Assembly: GCF_002097535.1 (NCBI RefSeq)
Contig: NZ_CP020772.1
Location: 3,929,501 to 3,993,500 of the forward strand
Direction of reading: 5' to 3'
Source of the DNA: Halobacillus mangrovi
Lineage (GTDB): Bacteria > Bacillota > Bacilli > Bacillales > Halobacillaceae
Length of the DNA: 64,000 nucleotides
Shown: positions 1 through 9,002 of the stretch, piece by piece
Layout of the letters: each line of letters starts with the position of its first letter
Numbering within the stretch: the first letter of the stretch is position 1
Made by a program: the position numbers and the translations under genes
The notes under the pieces: model-generated
Seen by the model: the letters and a program-made list of their open reading frames with translations, nothing else
Told to the model about the DNA's origin: nothing
Databases searched by the model: none

Positions 1-8
1 GACGGTTT

Positions 9-743
9 TTACAATTCAAGCTGTTTCCTTAAATCTTTCACGTAATTACGGCTCACGGACAGCTTTTCTTTTTTTCCTCTAAGTTCCAGCTGATAAGCCC
101 CGTTGAACCAAGGAGTCAGTCTGTCCACATAATCCAGGTTCACAAGATAACTTTTATGGATACGAAAAAATGGGAATCCTTTCAGACGCTGTTCCACTTC
201 TTTAAGTGTCCATTTGGTTTCATAGTCTTTTTCTTTTTCCACAATTTTAGTTACTCGGTCTTCCCGGTACACAAACATGATATCCGCTGGGTCAAGATAA
301 TGGATATCTTCATCCCCTTCAACGGCCAGCTTAGAAGGTTTTGTTTTCGAATAAAATTCCGGTTCTTGTGGCTTCAGCTTCTTTTTTAATCTAGTAATTG
401 CATCACCCAGTTGTTCTTCATCATAAGGCTTCAATAAGTAATCGACAGCCTCATGACGAAACGCTTCGACAGCAAAATCCGGGTAAGCGGTGGCAAAGAT
501 GATCGCAGGGACTTTCTTCAACTCTTGTAAGGACGCAGCCACCTCCATGCCGTTCATTTTCGGCATTTCTACATCTAGGAATATAACATCAGGCTGGAGC
601 TGGATGCTTTTCATGACAGCCTCATCTCCAGAGTCTGCCTCTCCAATAATTTGAATAGACTCATACGGTTTTAGCAGATAAATCAGCTCTTCCCTGCTGA
701 AGCGTTCGTCATCCACGACCAGTGCCTTTATCGCATTCTTCAT
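9..743 (-). CDS. lytT: LytTR-family response regulator
   Basis: DNA-binding response regulator of 244 residues. The receiver domain (about 1-120) has the acidic pair D11-D12, the phosphoacceptor D57 in IFLDVEMP, T85 and K105. The C-terminal LytTR domain (about 138-242) carries the typical FFRIHKSYLVNLDYV segment. The ATG overlaps the stop of the upstream sensor kinase by 4 bp, so the two are translationally coupled. Homologues act with LytS-type kinases and control lrgAB/cidAB-like or carbon-uptake genes; the gene next downstream, the usual target, lies outside the window. Family assignment is firm, regulon is unknown. Confidence 0.93.
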   Translation of the reverse strand: MKNAIKALVVDDERFSREELIYLLKPYESIQIIGEADSGDEAVMKSIQLQPDVIFLDVEMPKMNGMEVAASLQELKKVPAIIFATAYPDFAVEAFRHEAVDYLLKPYDEEQLGDAITRLKKKLKPQEPEFYSKTKPSKLAVEGDEDIHYLDPADIMFVYREDRVTKIVEKEKDYETKWTLKEVEQRLKGFPFFRIHKSYLVNLDYVDRLTPWFNGAYQLELRGKKEKLSVSRNYVKDLRKQLEL

Positions 744-2485
744 GCGGGTACCTCCTCTCTGTTATGAGGAATGAGAAAGGAAATCGTCGTCCCGTAACCG
801 AGCTCACTCTCAATTTGGAGTTTGGATTTTTCTCCATGCATATGCTCTAACCTTTTATTCACATTAAAAAGACCAAGACCTGTCCCTTTTTCTGACTCAA
901 CTTCATTCTCTCCAATAGATTGAAGACGCTCCGGTGTCATACCGCTTCCGTTATCTTTAACGGTAATCTTTACTCCTTCGTCGAGGTCTTGGATTCGAAT
1001 TGAAATTCTACAGTCCTCTTCCTGATCCTTAATGCCATGCTTAATGCAATTTTCGACAAGCGGCTGAAGAGTCAGAGGAGCAATTTTTACAGATAGAGCC
1101 GAATCATCCACCTCATAGTTGACTTGCAGCTTGTCTACAAACCGTGCTTCTTCTATAAGGAGATAAGCTTTAACATGCTTTAGTTCTTCTTGAAGTGAAG
1201 TCCATCTCTTCGTTGTCGCTCCTAAGTTCTGCCGGAAAAACTTCGACAATGCGATAAGGAGAGAACGGGCTCGATCCGGTTTAGTACGGGTTAAGGAAAC
1301 GATAACGTTCAGTGAATTGAACAGAAAGTGTGGATTCACTTGAGCCTGGAGGGCTTTTACTTCTGCTTCTCTTGCAAGCTCCTGCGCCTTTTCTGCTTCG
1401 GCAATTTCAAGCTGTTGGCCAAGAAGCGCACTCAGGCCTTGAATCAATTCAAGCAATACATTTGAAATTTCTTTTTCTGACTGTACGTAAAATTTAAGAG
1501 TACCGACAACTTCCTGTTTCCGTTTCAACGGAGCGATGACAGCAGCCCCAAGAGGGCAGTCAGGATGGCTGCAATTGATATCTGCATGCTTTGCAACGAT
1601 CATTTCCCCTTGGTCGATGACTTCTTTCGTTGCGTAGGTTTGAATATCCTCCCCGGACTGATGGTGGTCATCTGCCTGCCCTACATGAGCGAGAATGATT
1701 TCCTTATCCGTCATTGAAATGGCGCTCACATTCACCTCATCGTAAATGATTTGGCACGCTTTTTGAGCAGAATCTTTCGTCAGTCCTTTTCTTAAATACG
1801 CAATGGTCGATTCCGCTAGCTTCAAAGCCTTTTGAGCCTGAAGCGCACCTGCTTTTTCTTCCTCATTCAATACGTTTCTAATAATGAGTAAAAAAAGCGC
1901 AGAACCTACTCCGTTAGCGAGAATCATCGGCAGTCCGATTTCCTGGACAAGCTCCCAGGCTCTACTAAAAGGCTTAGATACAGCTAATATGATTCCCATC
2001 TGCACCGTTTCAGCTAATCCACCGATCAGCAAAGCAGTCTTCAACTTCAACGGTTGATCTTTTTTATGAAAAAAGCCTGCAATGGCCCCTGCAATAACAG
2101 CTGATATACCACAAGCAAACCCTGTGAATCCTCCTAGCGAAAAGCGGTGTAAACCCGCTATTAGTCCCGCTCCTATCCCGATTCGGTATCCTCCGAACAG
2201 GCCGGCTGCGACGATTCCGATGACTCTGGAGTTCGCAATCGCTTCTGATTCACCCAGGTCTAATGCCCAGCTCCCGAATTCTAAAGAGCTTGTATCATAA
2301 GTGATTCCTGTGTAAGTACCAATAATACCGAATAAACCAAAGAAACCGATCGCCATAAGCTGCTGTTCTCGATGCAAAGTCTTGCGGTCGATCAGCTCAC
2401 GGAAAAAGCGGAACCTTGTAATGATAAAAGCGACAGTTACAATGATGCCAAGTCGCTCCAGCATCGGGAGAAATAATTCGAACAT
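740..2485 (-). CDS. lytS: LytS-family sensor histidine kinase
   Basis: Membrane sensor kinase of 581 residues. The N-terminal about 200 residues form several hydrophobic helices of the 5TM-LYT type. A GAF-like region (about 220-360) follows, then the His_kinase block with the phosphoacceptor in NPHFLFNSLN, then an HATPase domain with the N-box (LVENCIKHG) and G-boxes (DNGSGM, GTGLGLFN). This is the LytS/YpdA architecture. It is followed directly by its response regulator with a 4-bp overlap. The signal sensed cannot be read from sequence; family members respond to membrane potential or to extracellular pyruvate. Confidence 0.93.
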   Translation of the reverse strand: MFELFLPMLERLGIIVTVAFIITRFRFFRELIDRKTLHREQQLMAIGFFGLFGIIGTYTGITYDTSSLEFGSWALDLGESEAIANSRVIGIVAAGLFGGYRIGIGAGLIAGLHRFSLGGFTGFACGISAVIAGAIAGFFHKKDQPLKLKTALLIGGLAETVQMGIILAVSKPFSRAWELVQEIGLPMILANGVGSALFLLIIRNVLNEEEKAGALQAQKALKLAESTIAYLRKGLTKDSAQKACQIIYDEVNVSAISMTDKEIILAHVGQADDHHQSGEDIQTYATKEVIDQGEMIVAKHADINCSHPDCPLGAAVIAPLKRKQEVVGTLKFYVQSEKEISNVLLELIQGLSALLGQQLEIAEAEKAQELAREAEVKALQAQVNPHFLFNSLNVIVSLTRTKPDRARSLLIALSKFFRQNLGATTKRWTSLQEELKHVKAYLLIEEARFVDKLQVNYEVDDSALSVKIAPLTLQPLVENCIKHGIKDQEEDCRISIRIQDLDEGVKITVKDNGSGMTPERLQSIGENEVESEKGTGLGLFNVNKRLEHMHGEKSKLQIESELGYGTTISFLIPHNREEVPA

Positions 2486-2591
2486 CTTTCTCGTCCTTTC
2501 CCCGTTCTATTTGTTACTATTGTAGCATGCTTGAAAACGTTTCATACAAATGGAATAATCTAACGTAAATAATAGGAACGAGGTGCTCACT

Positions 2592-3368
2592 ATGAAAATA
2601 GCGATTGTACAAATGGATATCGCATTTGGCGACCCTGAAACAAATCGATCCAACGCAAAAAAGTATATTGAGAAAGCTGTTAAAAAGGACAGTGAGCTAG
2701 TGTTGCTTCCTGAATTATGGACCACTGGCTATGACCTCAGCCGTTTTGAAGAAATAGCTGAGACTTTGGATGGTCCAACACACCAGATGATTCGCGAGCT
2801 TGCTCGTGAACATAACGTTACCATTGCTGGATCTATCGCTGAAAGAGATGGCGGCCATTTTTATAACACGTTTGTTGCCTATGATTCCACCGGTGAACGA
2901 ACTTTGAACTACCGTAAAGTCCACCTCTTCCGTTTGATGAATGAAGAGAAATTCCTCCATTCAGGTAATGCAAAAGGGAATTTTAATCTTGGAGGTGTTA
3001 AAGCCGCTGGCGTCATTTGTTATGACATTCGCTTCCCTGAATGGATGCGTACACACATGCTTGACGGCTCCAAAGCTCTGTTTGTCGTTGCGGAATGGCC
3101 AAAGCCACGGGTAGACCACTGGAGAACCCTGTTGATCAGCCGTGCCATTGAAAATCAATGCTTTGTCATCGCTTGTAACCGAATCGGATCAGATGCTGAT
3201 AATACGTTCGGAGGTCACTCCATAATTATCGATCCATGGGGTACTATCATTGCCGAAGCCGGCGGAGATGAGGAAATCCTCTATGGAGAAGTTGATTTTG
3301 ATGAGGTAGAAGCAATAAGAAAACAAATTCCGATTTTTCAAGATCGTCGCCCTGGTCTATATGAATAA
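2592..3368 (+). CDS. mtnU: Carbon-nitrogen hydrolase, MtnU type
   Basis: Nitrilase-superfamily amidohydrolase of 258 residues, probably the omega-amidase of methionine salvage that deaminates 2-keto-4-methylthiobutyramide or related omega-amides. The Glu-Lys-Cys triad is visible: E41 in LLPELWTTG, K109 in YRKVHLF, C143 in VICYDIRFPEW. It closely resembles B. subtilis MtnU (YkrU) as I remember it. An in-frame GTG at 2583 lies inside the GAGGTG ribosome binding site, so the ATG at 2592, six bases downstream of that site, is chosen. In B. subtilis mtnU sits next to mtnE; here mtnE lies 2.8 kb away on the same strand. Confidence 0.9.
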   Translation: MKIAIVQMDIAFGDPETNRSNAKKYIEKAVKKDSELVLLPELWTTGYDLSRFEEIAETLDGPTHQMIRELAREHNVTIAGSIAERDGGHFYNTFVAYDSTGERTLNYRKVHLFRLMNEEKFLHSGNAKGNFNLGGVKAAGVICYDIRFPEWMRTHMLDGSKALFVVAEWPKPRVDHWRTLLISRAIENQCFVIACNRIGSDADNTFGGHSIIIDPWGTIIAEAGGDEEILYGEVDFDEVEAIRKQIPIFQDRRPGLYE

Positions 3369-3370
3369 GC

Positions 3371-3405
3371 AAAAACCCTTCAGCCACTAATCTGAAGGGT
3401 TTTTT
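3371..3405. terminator. Bidirectional intrinsic terminator, mtnU/nos
   Basis: The arms AAAAACCCTTCAG and CTGAAGGGTTTTT flank an 8-base loop, with T-runs on both strands. It serves the convergent mtnU and nos genes; the last codons and TAG stop of nos lie inside the hairpin. Confidence 0.9.
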
Positions 3406-4478
3406 TCATAAGCTTTTTCCTGGTAAAAGTAATTCGGTGTATCCACCCTGTCTTCATAGGTTGAATGGAAAATATGAGTGCTGGCAGGGGAAATAGGCGG
3501 AATCAGCCAAGTCCAGTCCCCCGTAGCTTCGCGTCCACATTTACGCTCTTTGTTTTCAAACAACTGAAATTGCTGAGCTGCTGAGTGATGATCAACAATA
3601 TTCACTTTATCTGTTTTATACGAATAGATAACAGCCTGGTTTAACTCAATCAACGCTCGATCTTTCCAAAGTGTCGAGTTCCGTTTTGTGTTCAGCCCCA
3701 TGGCTTCAGCCACCACAGGCAAAAGGTTGTAGCGGAATTCATCAGCGAGATTTCTAGCGCCGATTTCTGTTTCCATATACCACCCGTTGAACGGAGCTGC
3801 GGTATAATGAATCCCGCCGATCTCTAGCTCCATATCTGAAATGATCGGAACCGCGTACCATTTTAATCCAAGGTCTTCAAACCAGTCATACTCCGGGTGT
3901 CTTAAAGGAACTTCGAGAATTTTTTCTTCCGGAATATCAAACCATTGCGGTTCTTTTCCATCAATTTGAATGACAAGTGGTAAAATATCAAATGAACCTT
4001 CTGTGCCTTTCCAGCCGAGGTCCTGACATTTTTTTGTGAATGCCAGTGAGGCTGGGTCGCCAATCACTCCTTGATCCGTTTCATACCCTGCGTATCTCAG
4101 CAGCTGATGATTCCATAACCGGATCTCCTTACCACTAAGCTTCGGCCTGAAGATGGAAATCGTTGAACGGATACGGCCGTTATTCGTTGCATAATCGATA
4201 TGATCCACTAATGCGTCACGTATTTCTTGTTCACTCTCAAGCTCTCTATGATCAAACACTTTTAGACTGTTCCAGAACAACCGCCCTATACACCTATTGC
4301 TATTTCTCCAGGCAATTTTTGCTCCATATTCCAACTCTTCAAACGTGTGGTCATACGTTCCTCTATCTTGAATCGACTGATGTATTTCAGCCAATCGATG
4401 TTCAACATCTGTTTTTCCCAGTTCTTCGTAACACTGACGGATAAACTGTTCAGCTTCTTGGTATAGTTCTTTACTCAA
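3387..4478 (-). CDS. nos: Bacterial nitric oxide synthase oxygenase
   Basis: NOS oxygenase of 363 residues, the usual length for Bacillus enzymes, with no fused reductase. It makes NO from L-arginine through N-hydroxyarginine using electrons from cellular flavodoxins or reductases. The haem-ligating cysteine is C63 in [10 protein letters not shown]; the arginine-binding glutamate is E238 in GWYMETEIG; the pterin/dimer region (TWLIPPISP) is near the C terminus. The start is TTG at 4478, ten bases after an AGGAGG. It lies 70 bp downstream of a CoA-disulfide reductase on the same strand, so co-transcription is possible. In Bacillus, NO contributes to resistance against oxidants and some antibiotics. 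Confidence 0.95.
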   Translation of the reverse strand: MSKELYQEAEQFIRQCYEELGKTDVEHRLAEIHQSIQDRGTYDHTFEELEYGAKIAWRNSNRCIGRLFWNSLKVFDHRELESEQEIRDALVDHIDYATNNGRIRSTISIFRPKLSGKEIRLWNHQLLRYAGYETDQGVIGDPASLAFTKKCQDLGWKGTEGSFDILPLVIQIDGKEPQWFDIPEEKILEVPLRHPEYDWFEDLGLKWYAVPIISDMELEIGGIHYTAAPFNGWYMETEIGARNLADEFRYNLLPVVAEAMGLNTKRNSTLWKDRALIELNQAVIYSYKTDKVNIVDHHSAAQQFQLFENKERKCGREATGDWTWLIPPISPASTHIFHSTYEDRVDTPNYFYQEKAYEKNPSD

Positions 4479-4548
4479 AGCGATAAAGCCTCCTGTATCT
4501 TACTACCTCCCTTCATCCTATCATAGATCGGGTTCCCTTTACTTCGAT

Positions 4549-5880
4549 TTAGTCTGCTCTTCGTGCAGCCTGCTGGATAGGATCCCAAACACTGTTGTAG
4601 GGAGGAGCATAACCAAGGTCTAAGTCTGCCAATTCATCTACCGTCATGTCATGGTAAAGCGCTGTTGCTAGAACATCGAGTCGCTTATCTGTGCCTAGTC
4701 TGCCAATAATCTGCCCTCCGAGAAGCTTTCTGGAATCTTGGTGGTATAAAAGTTTTAACGTCATTGGATCTTTTTTTGAATAGTAACCGGCCGCATGGGT
4801 CGATTCTATCGTCACCTTCTTAAAATGGATACGTTCCTGCTTCGCTTCTTTTTCGGATATTCCTGTCCGCGCGAGTGTTAAATCGAAGAACTTCAAAATC
4901 GATGTACCGACAATGCCCTGGAATACTTTCCGCTTGCCGATAATATTCAAACCTGCCACTCTTCCCTGTTTATTTGCATGCGTGCCTAATGGAACAAAAT
5001 CAGCTCTTTGTTTAATTCGATGAAACTGGGTCGCACAGTCGCCAGCCGCGTAAATATGCAAAATACTCGTTTCCATAAAGGCATTTACTTCAATGGCATC
5101 TTTCATCCCTTTAGAAATTCCTGTTCCTTCGAGAAAAGCGGTGTTTGGGGAGACCCCTGCAGCAACTAAAACAAAATCAGTATTGTACGCCCCTTTATCC
5201 GTGACGACTTTTTCTACTCGGACGTCTCCTTGAAATTCTTCGACTGATTCTCCTAACTTAAGCTCAACACTCTGTTTTTCTGCTTCTTCATGGATAAGCT
5301 TGCCCATATCCTCATCAAAAATTTTCGCAAGCTGGTTACCTCGGTCGATAATCCTTACATTCTTCCCCATTTGAATCAGACTCTCCGCCATTTCAAGCCC
5401 AATATATCCTCCCCCAATGATGGTGACATTTTGTACATCGTGGGAGAGATCATCCATAATCTCTTTTACATCAGGAATCGTTTTTAAAGAGAAGATTCCT
5501 TCTAAGTCACGGCCGTCCCATGGCGGTAAGGTGGGATCAGCTCCAGTTGCGATCAGCAGCCGGTCATATTTTTGCTCAAATTCTTCTCCAGAACGATGGT
5601 TGATTCCGTATACGATTTTATGATCACAATCGACTTTCGTCACTTCGTGTAACGTGCGTACGTCGATTCCATATTTATCTCGAAAAGTTTCTGGTTTCCT
5701 GGCAATGAGGTCTTCTGCCTTCTCAACATCCCCACTTACCACATATGGAAGACCACACTGGCCGTAGGAAGTCACTTCCCCACGCTCGATGGCGATGATT
5801 TCGTGCCCTTCACTGTTTCTTACCATTTGCATTGCTGCACTCATTCCTGCAGCGTCGCCCCCAATAATAACAATTTTCAT
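4549..5880 (-). CDS. CoA-disulfide reductase / NADH oxidase-like flavoprotein
   Basis: FAD- and NAD(P)H-binding pyridine nucleotide-disulfide oxidoreductase of 443 residues. It has an N-terminal GxGxxG-like FAD motif (IIGGDAAG), a single active-site cysteine C42 in SYGQCGLPYV (the one-cysteine class of CoA-disulfide reductases, NADH oxidases and peroxidases), a second Rossmann motif IIGGGYIGLEMAE, and a C-terminal dimerisation domain. Halophilic and staphylococcal relatives keep CoA reduced as the main low-molecular-weight thiol. A longer reading from 5898 contains its own AAGGAGTG site, so the ATG at 5880 is used. It lies directly upstream of nos. NADH oxidase activity cannot be excluded. 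Confidence 0.85.
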   Translation of the reverse strand: MKIVIIGGDAAGMSAAMQMVRNSEGHEIIAIERGEVTSYGQCGLPYVVSGDVEKAEDLIARKPETFRDKYGIDVRTLHEVTKVDCDHKIVYGINHRSGEEFEQKYDRLLIATGADPTLPPWDGRDLEGIFSLKTIPDVKEIMDDLSHDVQNVTIIGGGYIGLEMAESLIQMGKNVRIIDRGNQLAKIFDEDMGKLIHEEAEKQSVELKLGESVEEFQGDVRVEKVVTDKGAYNTDFVLVAAGVSPNTAFLEGTGISKGMKDAIEVNAFMETSILHIYAAGDCATQFHRIKQRADFVPLGTHANKQGRVAGLNIIGKRKVFQGIVGTSILKFFDLTLARTGISEKEAKQERIHFKKVTIESTHAAGYYSKKDPMTLKLLYHQDSRKLLGGQIIGRLGTDKRLDVLATALYHDMTVDELADLDLGYAPPYNSVWDPIQQAARRAD

Positions 5881-5971
5881 CCAAAACACTCCTTCCAAAT
5901 AGCCTCTACTCTCTTTTACCCTGAAAAGGATCTCTTGAAATCTCTAGATTCATTCAGAGTTAATAAGGAGG

Positions 5972-6097
5972 TTTGTTCCCGATCTTTTAGTCATTGTCTC
6001 CTTACGAGTCTATATTGTTCCTTATCTCAGAGAGATTGTTCCCGTACGCCTCACCATTGTCCTTATCTACCATTCATTGTTCCCTAACGCTGATAGA
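5972..6097. repeat. Degenerate 21-bp tandem repeat array
   Basis: Six consecutive units begin with (a/t)TTGT at 5973, 5994, 6015, 6036, 6057 and 6077, with spacings of 21, 21, 21, 21 and 20. The approximate consensus is ATTGTTCCCTTACGC plus six variable bases. It lies in the divergent region between the CoA-disulfide reductase and mtnE, about 65 bp before the mtnE ATG. No flanking cas genes or spacers are seen. Confidence 0.8.
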
Positions 6098-6162
6098 AAA
6101 TGTTACACTAGCGATAATATCTTTTTGTGAGACTTTTCTAAAAATAGTAAAGGTGGGGTTCT

Positions 6163-7332
6163 ATGAAGCAATTCACATATTCAGATGCTATGCAGCGTCT
6201 TCCAGATCAATTTTTTGCCAAACTAGTAAACAAACTAAACAAACACCTCGAGAAAGGACATGACGCTCTCAACTTAGGTCAGGGCAACCCGGACCAGCCG
6301 ACTCCAGAGCATATCGTAAAGTCTCTGCAAACAGCGGCTGAAAACCCTGTCTATCATAAATACCCACCCTTTCAAGGTTTTGACTTTTTGAAAAAAGCGA
6401 TTGTTGATTATTATAAAAATGAGTATGATGTCGATCTAGACCCAGCAACGGAGATTGCTATTCTTCCTGGCAGTAAAACAGGACTTGTCCAGCTTAGTCA
6501 GTGCTTTATGAATCCAGGGGACGTAGCACTAATGCCTGATCCCGGTTATCCGGATTATTGGTCAGGTGTCGCCATTGCTAACGGCATAATGGAGCCGATG
6601 CCGCTTCTGGAGGAGAATCAATTCCTCCCCGACTATGAGGCCATAGATAAAGAAACTTTGAAAAAAGCTAAGCTGATGTTTTTGAACTACCCCAACAATC
6701 CAACAGGCGCGGTAGCGGACCGTGACTTTTTCGAGAAAACGATTGAGGTTGCTGACCGTGATGATATTTGCGTCGTGCACGATTTTGCTTATGGGGCCAT
6801 CGGGTTCGACGGAAAAAAACCATTAAGTTTCATGCAGGTACCAGGGGCAAAGGAAGTCGGTATTGAAATTTATACGATGTCCAAAACCTACAACATGGCA
6901 GGCTGGCGAGTTGCTTTTGCTGTCGGTAATCCAAGCGTGATTAAAGCGCTTGAAGACATTCAGGATCATTATTTCTGCAGTTTGTTCGGTGCGTTACAAG
7001 AAGCGTCCGCCACAGCGCTGACCCATTCTCAGGAAGACGTGAGGGAGCTAAATAACACTTATGAAAAAAGAAGAGATTTGCTCGTTGAAGGTTTAGAAGA
7101 AGCAGGCTATGACGTCAAACCTTGCAAAGGTTCTTTCTTTGCATGGCTCAAGGTCCCTGAAGGATATACATCCGAGGGATTTGCCGACGCATTATTAGAG
7201 GAAGTCGGTTTGTTTGTCGCTCCAGGCATCGGTTTTGGCGAACATGGAGAAGGTTTTGTTCGCATCGGACTCAACAATTCTGACGAAACTTTAAAAGATG
7301 CGGTCGAGCGATTTAAACGCTTCGCTAAATAG
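6163..7332 (+). CDS. mtnE: Methionine-salvage aminotransferase, MtnE type
   Basis: Class I/II PLP-dependent aminotransferase of 389 residues. PLP-binding K241 lies in TMSKTYNMAGWR, with NYPNNPTGA and DFAYGAI around the cofactor. It is strongly reminiscent of B. subtilis MtnE (YkrV), including the N-terminal NLGQGNPDQPTP and the PGYPDYWSGV segment. MtnE transaminates 2-keto-4-methylthiobutyrate to methionine. The ATG follows AAAGGTGGGG. With mtnU upstream on the same strand, the B. subtilis mtnU-mtnE order is kept but interrupted by nos and its neighbour. No S-box riboswitch is seen in the leader. Confidence 0.88.
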   Translation: MKQFTYSDAMQRLPDQFFAKLVNKLNKHLEKGHDALNLGQGNPDQPTPEHIVKSLQTAAENPVYHKYPPFQGFDFLKKAIVDYYKNEYDVDLDPATEIAILPGSKTGLVQLSQCFMNPGDVALMPDPGYPDYWSGVAIANGIMEPMPLLEENQFLPDYEAIDKETLKKAKLMFLNYPNNPTGAVADRDFFEKTIEVADRDDICVVHDFAYGAIGFDGKKPLSFMQVPGAKEVGIEIYTMSKTYNMAGWRVAFAVGNPSVIKALEDIQDHYFCSLFGALQEASATALTHSQEDVRELNNTYEKRRDLLVEGLEEAGYDVKPCKGSFFAWLKVPEGYTSEGFADALLEEVGLFVAPGIGFGEHGEGFVRIGLNNSDETLKDAVERFKRFAK

Positions 7333-7334
7333 AA

Positions 7335-7380
7335 CAAAAGCGCAAGCGCCCGGGAGCTGGAAGTCGCTGACCAGGACAAG
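7335..7380 (+). repeat. GCGCAAGCGCC-type intergenic element (possible)
   Basis: A GC-richer stretch directly after the mtnE stop contains AAGCGCAAGCGCCCGGGAGC and GACCAGGACAAG. It resembles, from memory, a short dispersed element common after Bacillaceae genes. No second copy was found in this window, so the call is tentative. Confidence 0.3.
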
Positions 7381-7416
7381 GTATCCGCAGACAGAAATTT
7401 TATCATTCTCCTAGCC

Positions 7417-7453
7417 AAAAAAAGCTGTCTCTTATATAAGAGACAGCTTTTTT
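7417..7453. terminator. Bidirectional intrinsic terminator
   Basis: AAAGCTGTCTCTTAT pairs with ATAAGAGACAGCTTT, with A/T runs on both sides. It ends the convergent mtnE and aldehyde dehydrogenase genes. Confidence 0.92.
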
Positions 7454-7457
7454 CTAC

Positions 7458-8912
7458 TTAAAATGGAAACTCACGATAGCCGTTCATAACTCCAATCCAT
7501 TTAACTGTTGTAAACTTATCGAGTGCCCATTCACCGCCAAAACGTCCGATTCCAGACTCTTTTTCACCGCCAAAGGCAACATGGGCCTCATCATTGACGG
7601 ATTGATCGTTGATATGAATCATTCCCGTATCTACTCGTTTTGCAATTTCTACTCCTCGGTGAACATTTTCTGTAAACACGGCTCCACTCAATCCATAATG
7701 AGAACCATTAGCTGTTTTAACAGCTTCCTCTTCATTAGAAACTTTGATCACAGAAGCGACAGGACCGAAGACCTCATTATGAGCCATCGGCATGGCATTC
7801 GTTACGTCTATCAAAACAGTCGGCTGAAAGACATTGCCCTCCGCTTCACCGCCTGTCAGTATTTTTGCTCCTTGCTCAAGAGTTTTACGTAAATCCTCTT
7901 GAATACGTTCAACAGCCTCGCTATTAATCAATGGTCCGATAACGGTGTCCTGTTCAGAAGGGTCTCCGGCTTTCAAACTTTCCACTTTCTCTTTGAAAGC
8001 TTGAACAAACTCATCATACACGGCTTCGTGCACAATGATGCGATTGAGTGACATACAAATTTGTCCCTGGTGCAAAAATTTACCGAAGGCAGCCGCTTCT
8101 ACTGCTTTTTCAATATTTGCGTCGTCTAATACAATCATGGCATTGTTCCCGCCAAGTTCCAGCGCAGTTTCTTTAATGTGCTTACCAGCTAGTTCACCAA
8201 TATGACTCCCCACTTCAGTTGAGCCAGTGAAAGAAATCAACTTTGGTATTGGGTGGGTCACAAACGCGTCCCCGATTTCAGAGCCGCGCCCTACGACAAC
8301 ATTGATTACTCCTTTTGGAAATCCTGCTTCTTCGAATAAATCGGCAATTAAAAGACCGGAAGTAACGGGAGCGTCAGAAGCTGGTTTTACTACAACTGTA
8401 TTTCCTGTTGCGATCGCTGGTGCTATCGACCTCATGGCTAAGTGGAATGGAAAATTCCATGGACCGATGACGCCGATCACTCCTTTTGGAGAGCGATACA
8501 CTCGATTTTCCTTTCCAGGTGTATTGGATGGCAGGATCTGGCCACTCATCCGAGTTGGGAAAGAAGCTGATTCGCGGATGATCCCAACTGCAGCCTGGTA
8601 CTCCACTTCTGCTTTGACTAACGTACTGCCGGCTTCTTTTACAAGCCAGTCAATGATTTCGTCCTTTCTTTCATGAACGATATCCAGCAGTGCAGTGAAA
8701 TAGGCTTGAATTTTCCCAGGCGTCAGCTGCATCCATTCTTTTTGAGCTTCTTCCGCCGCTTTGTATGCTTCTTTCAAATCCTCTTCATTTGCTGAAGGAA
8801 TCGTCGCAATCGTTTGCTGGGTATATGGATTAACATTTTCAACGTTCTTATCACTTGAACCTGATATCCATTCTCCATTAATGTATTGTTTCGTAAATGT
8901 TTTAGGACTCAT
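7458..8912 (-). CDS. Aldehyde dehydrogenase, YfmT-like
   Basis: NAD(P)-dependent aldehyde dehydrogenase of 484 residues, the family's normal length. Catalytic residues are in place: N153 (GPWNFPF), K176 (VVKPAS), E252 (ALELGGNN) and C286 (GQICMSLN). The cofactor motif FTGSTEVG is present. Overall it resembles B. subtilis YfmT, described as a vanillin/benzaldehyde dehydrogenase, but aldehyde specificity cannot be set from sequence. The ATG at 8912 follows GGAGGG by nine bases; the longer in-frame reading to 8942 lacks such support. It appears monocistronic. Confidence 0.88.
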   Translation of the reverse strand: MSPKTFTKQYINGEWISGSSDKNVENVNPYTQQTIATIPSANEEDLKEAYKAAEEAQKEWMQLTPGKIQAYFTALLDIVHERKDEIIDWLVKEAGSTLVKAEVEYQAAVGIIRESASFPTRMSGQILPSNTPGKENRVYRSPKGVIGVIGPWNFPFHLAMRSIAPAIATGNTVVVKPASDAPVTSGLLIADLFEEAGFPKGVINVVVGRGSEIGDAFVTHPIPKLISFTGSTEVGSHIGELAGKHIKETALELGGNNAMIVLDDANIEKAVEAAAFGKFLHQGQICMSLNRIIVHEAVYDEFVQAFKEKVESLKAGDPSEQDTVIGPLINSEAVERIQEDLRKTLEQGAKILTGGEAEGNVFQPTVLIDVTNAMPMAHNEVFGPVASVIKVSNEEEAVKTANGSHYGLSGAVFTENVHRGVEIAKRVDTGMIHINDQSVNDEAHVAFGGEKESGIGRFGGEWALDKFTTVKWIGVMNGYREFPF

Positions 8913-9002
8913 GTTTGTTTCCCTCCTACGGAAGTTCATCACACTCCGCTATGTTCCACCGGGTATCATTTAATAAACGTGTGGGAGAGCATAAGCCTAT
9001 GG

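Noticed and set aside
2532..2546. cre-like TTGAAAACGTTTCAT upstream of lytS
   Set aside because: The CG core is there but the right half is one base short of the consensus; too weak to call.
5972..6097. 21-bp repeats as a CRISPR array
   Set aside because: Units are directly adjacent with no constant repeat/unique spacer structure, too short, and no cas genes are near.
5881..6162. S-box (SAM-I) riboswitch before mtnE
   Set aside because: None of the conserved S-box blocks or a terminator/antiterminator pair is present.
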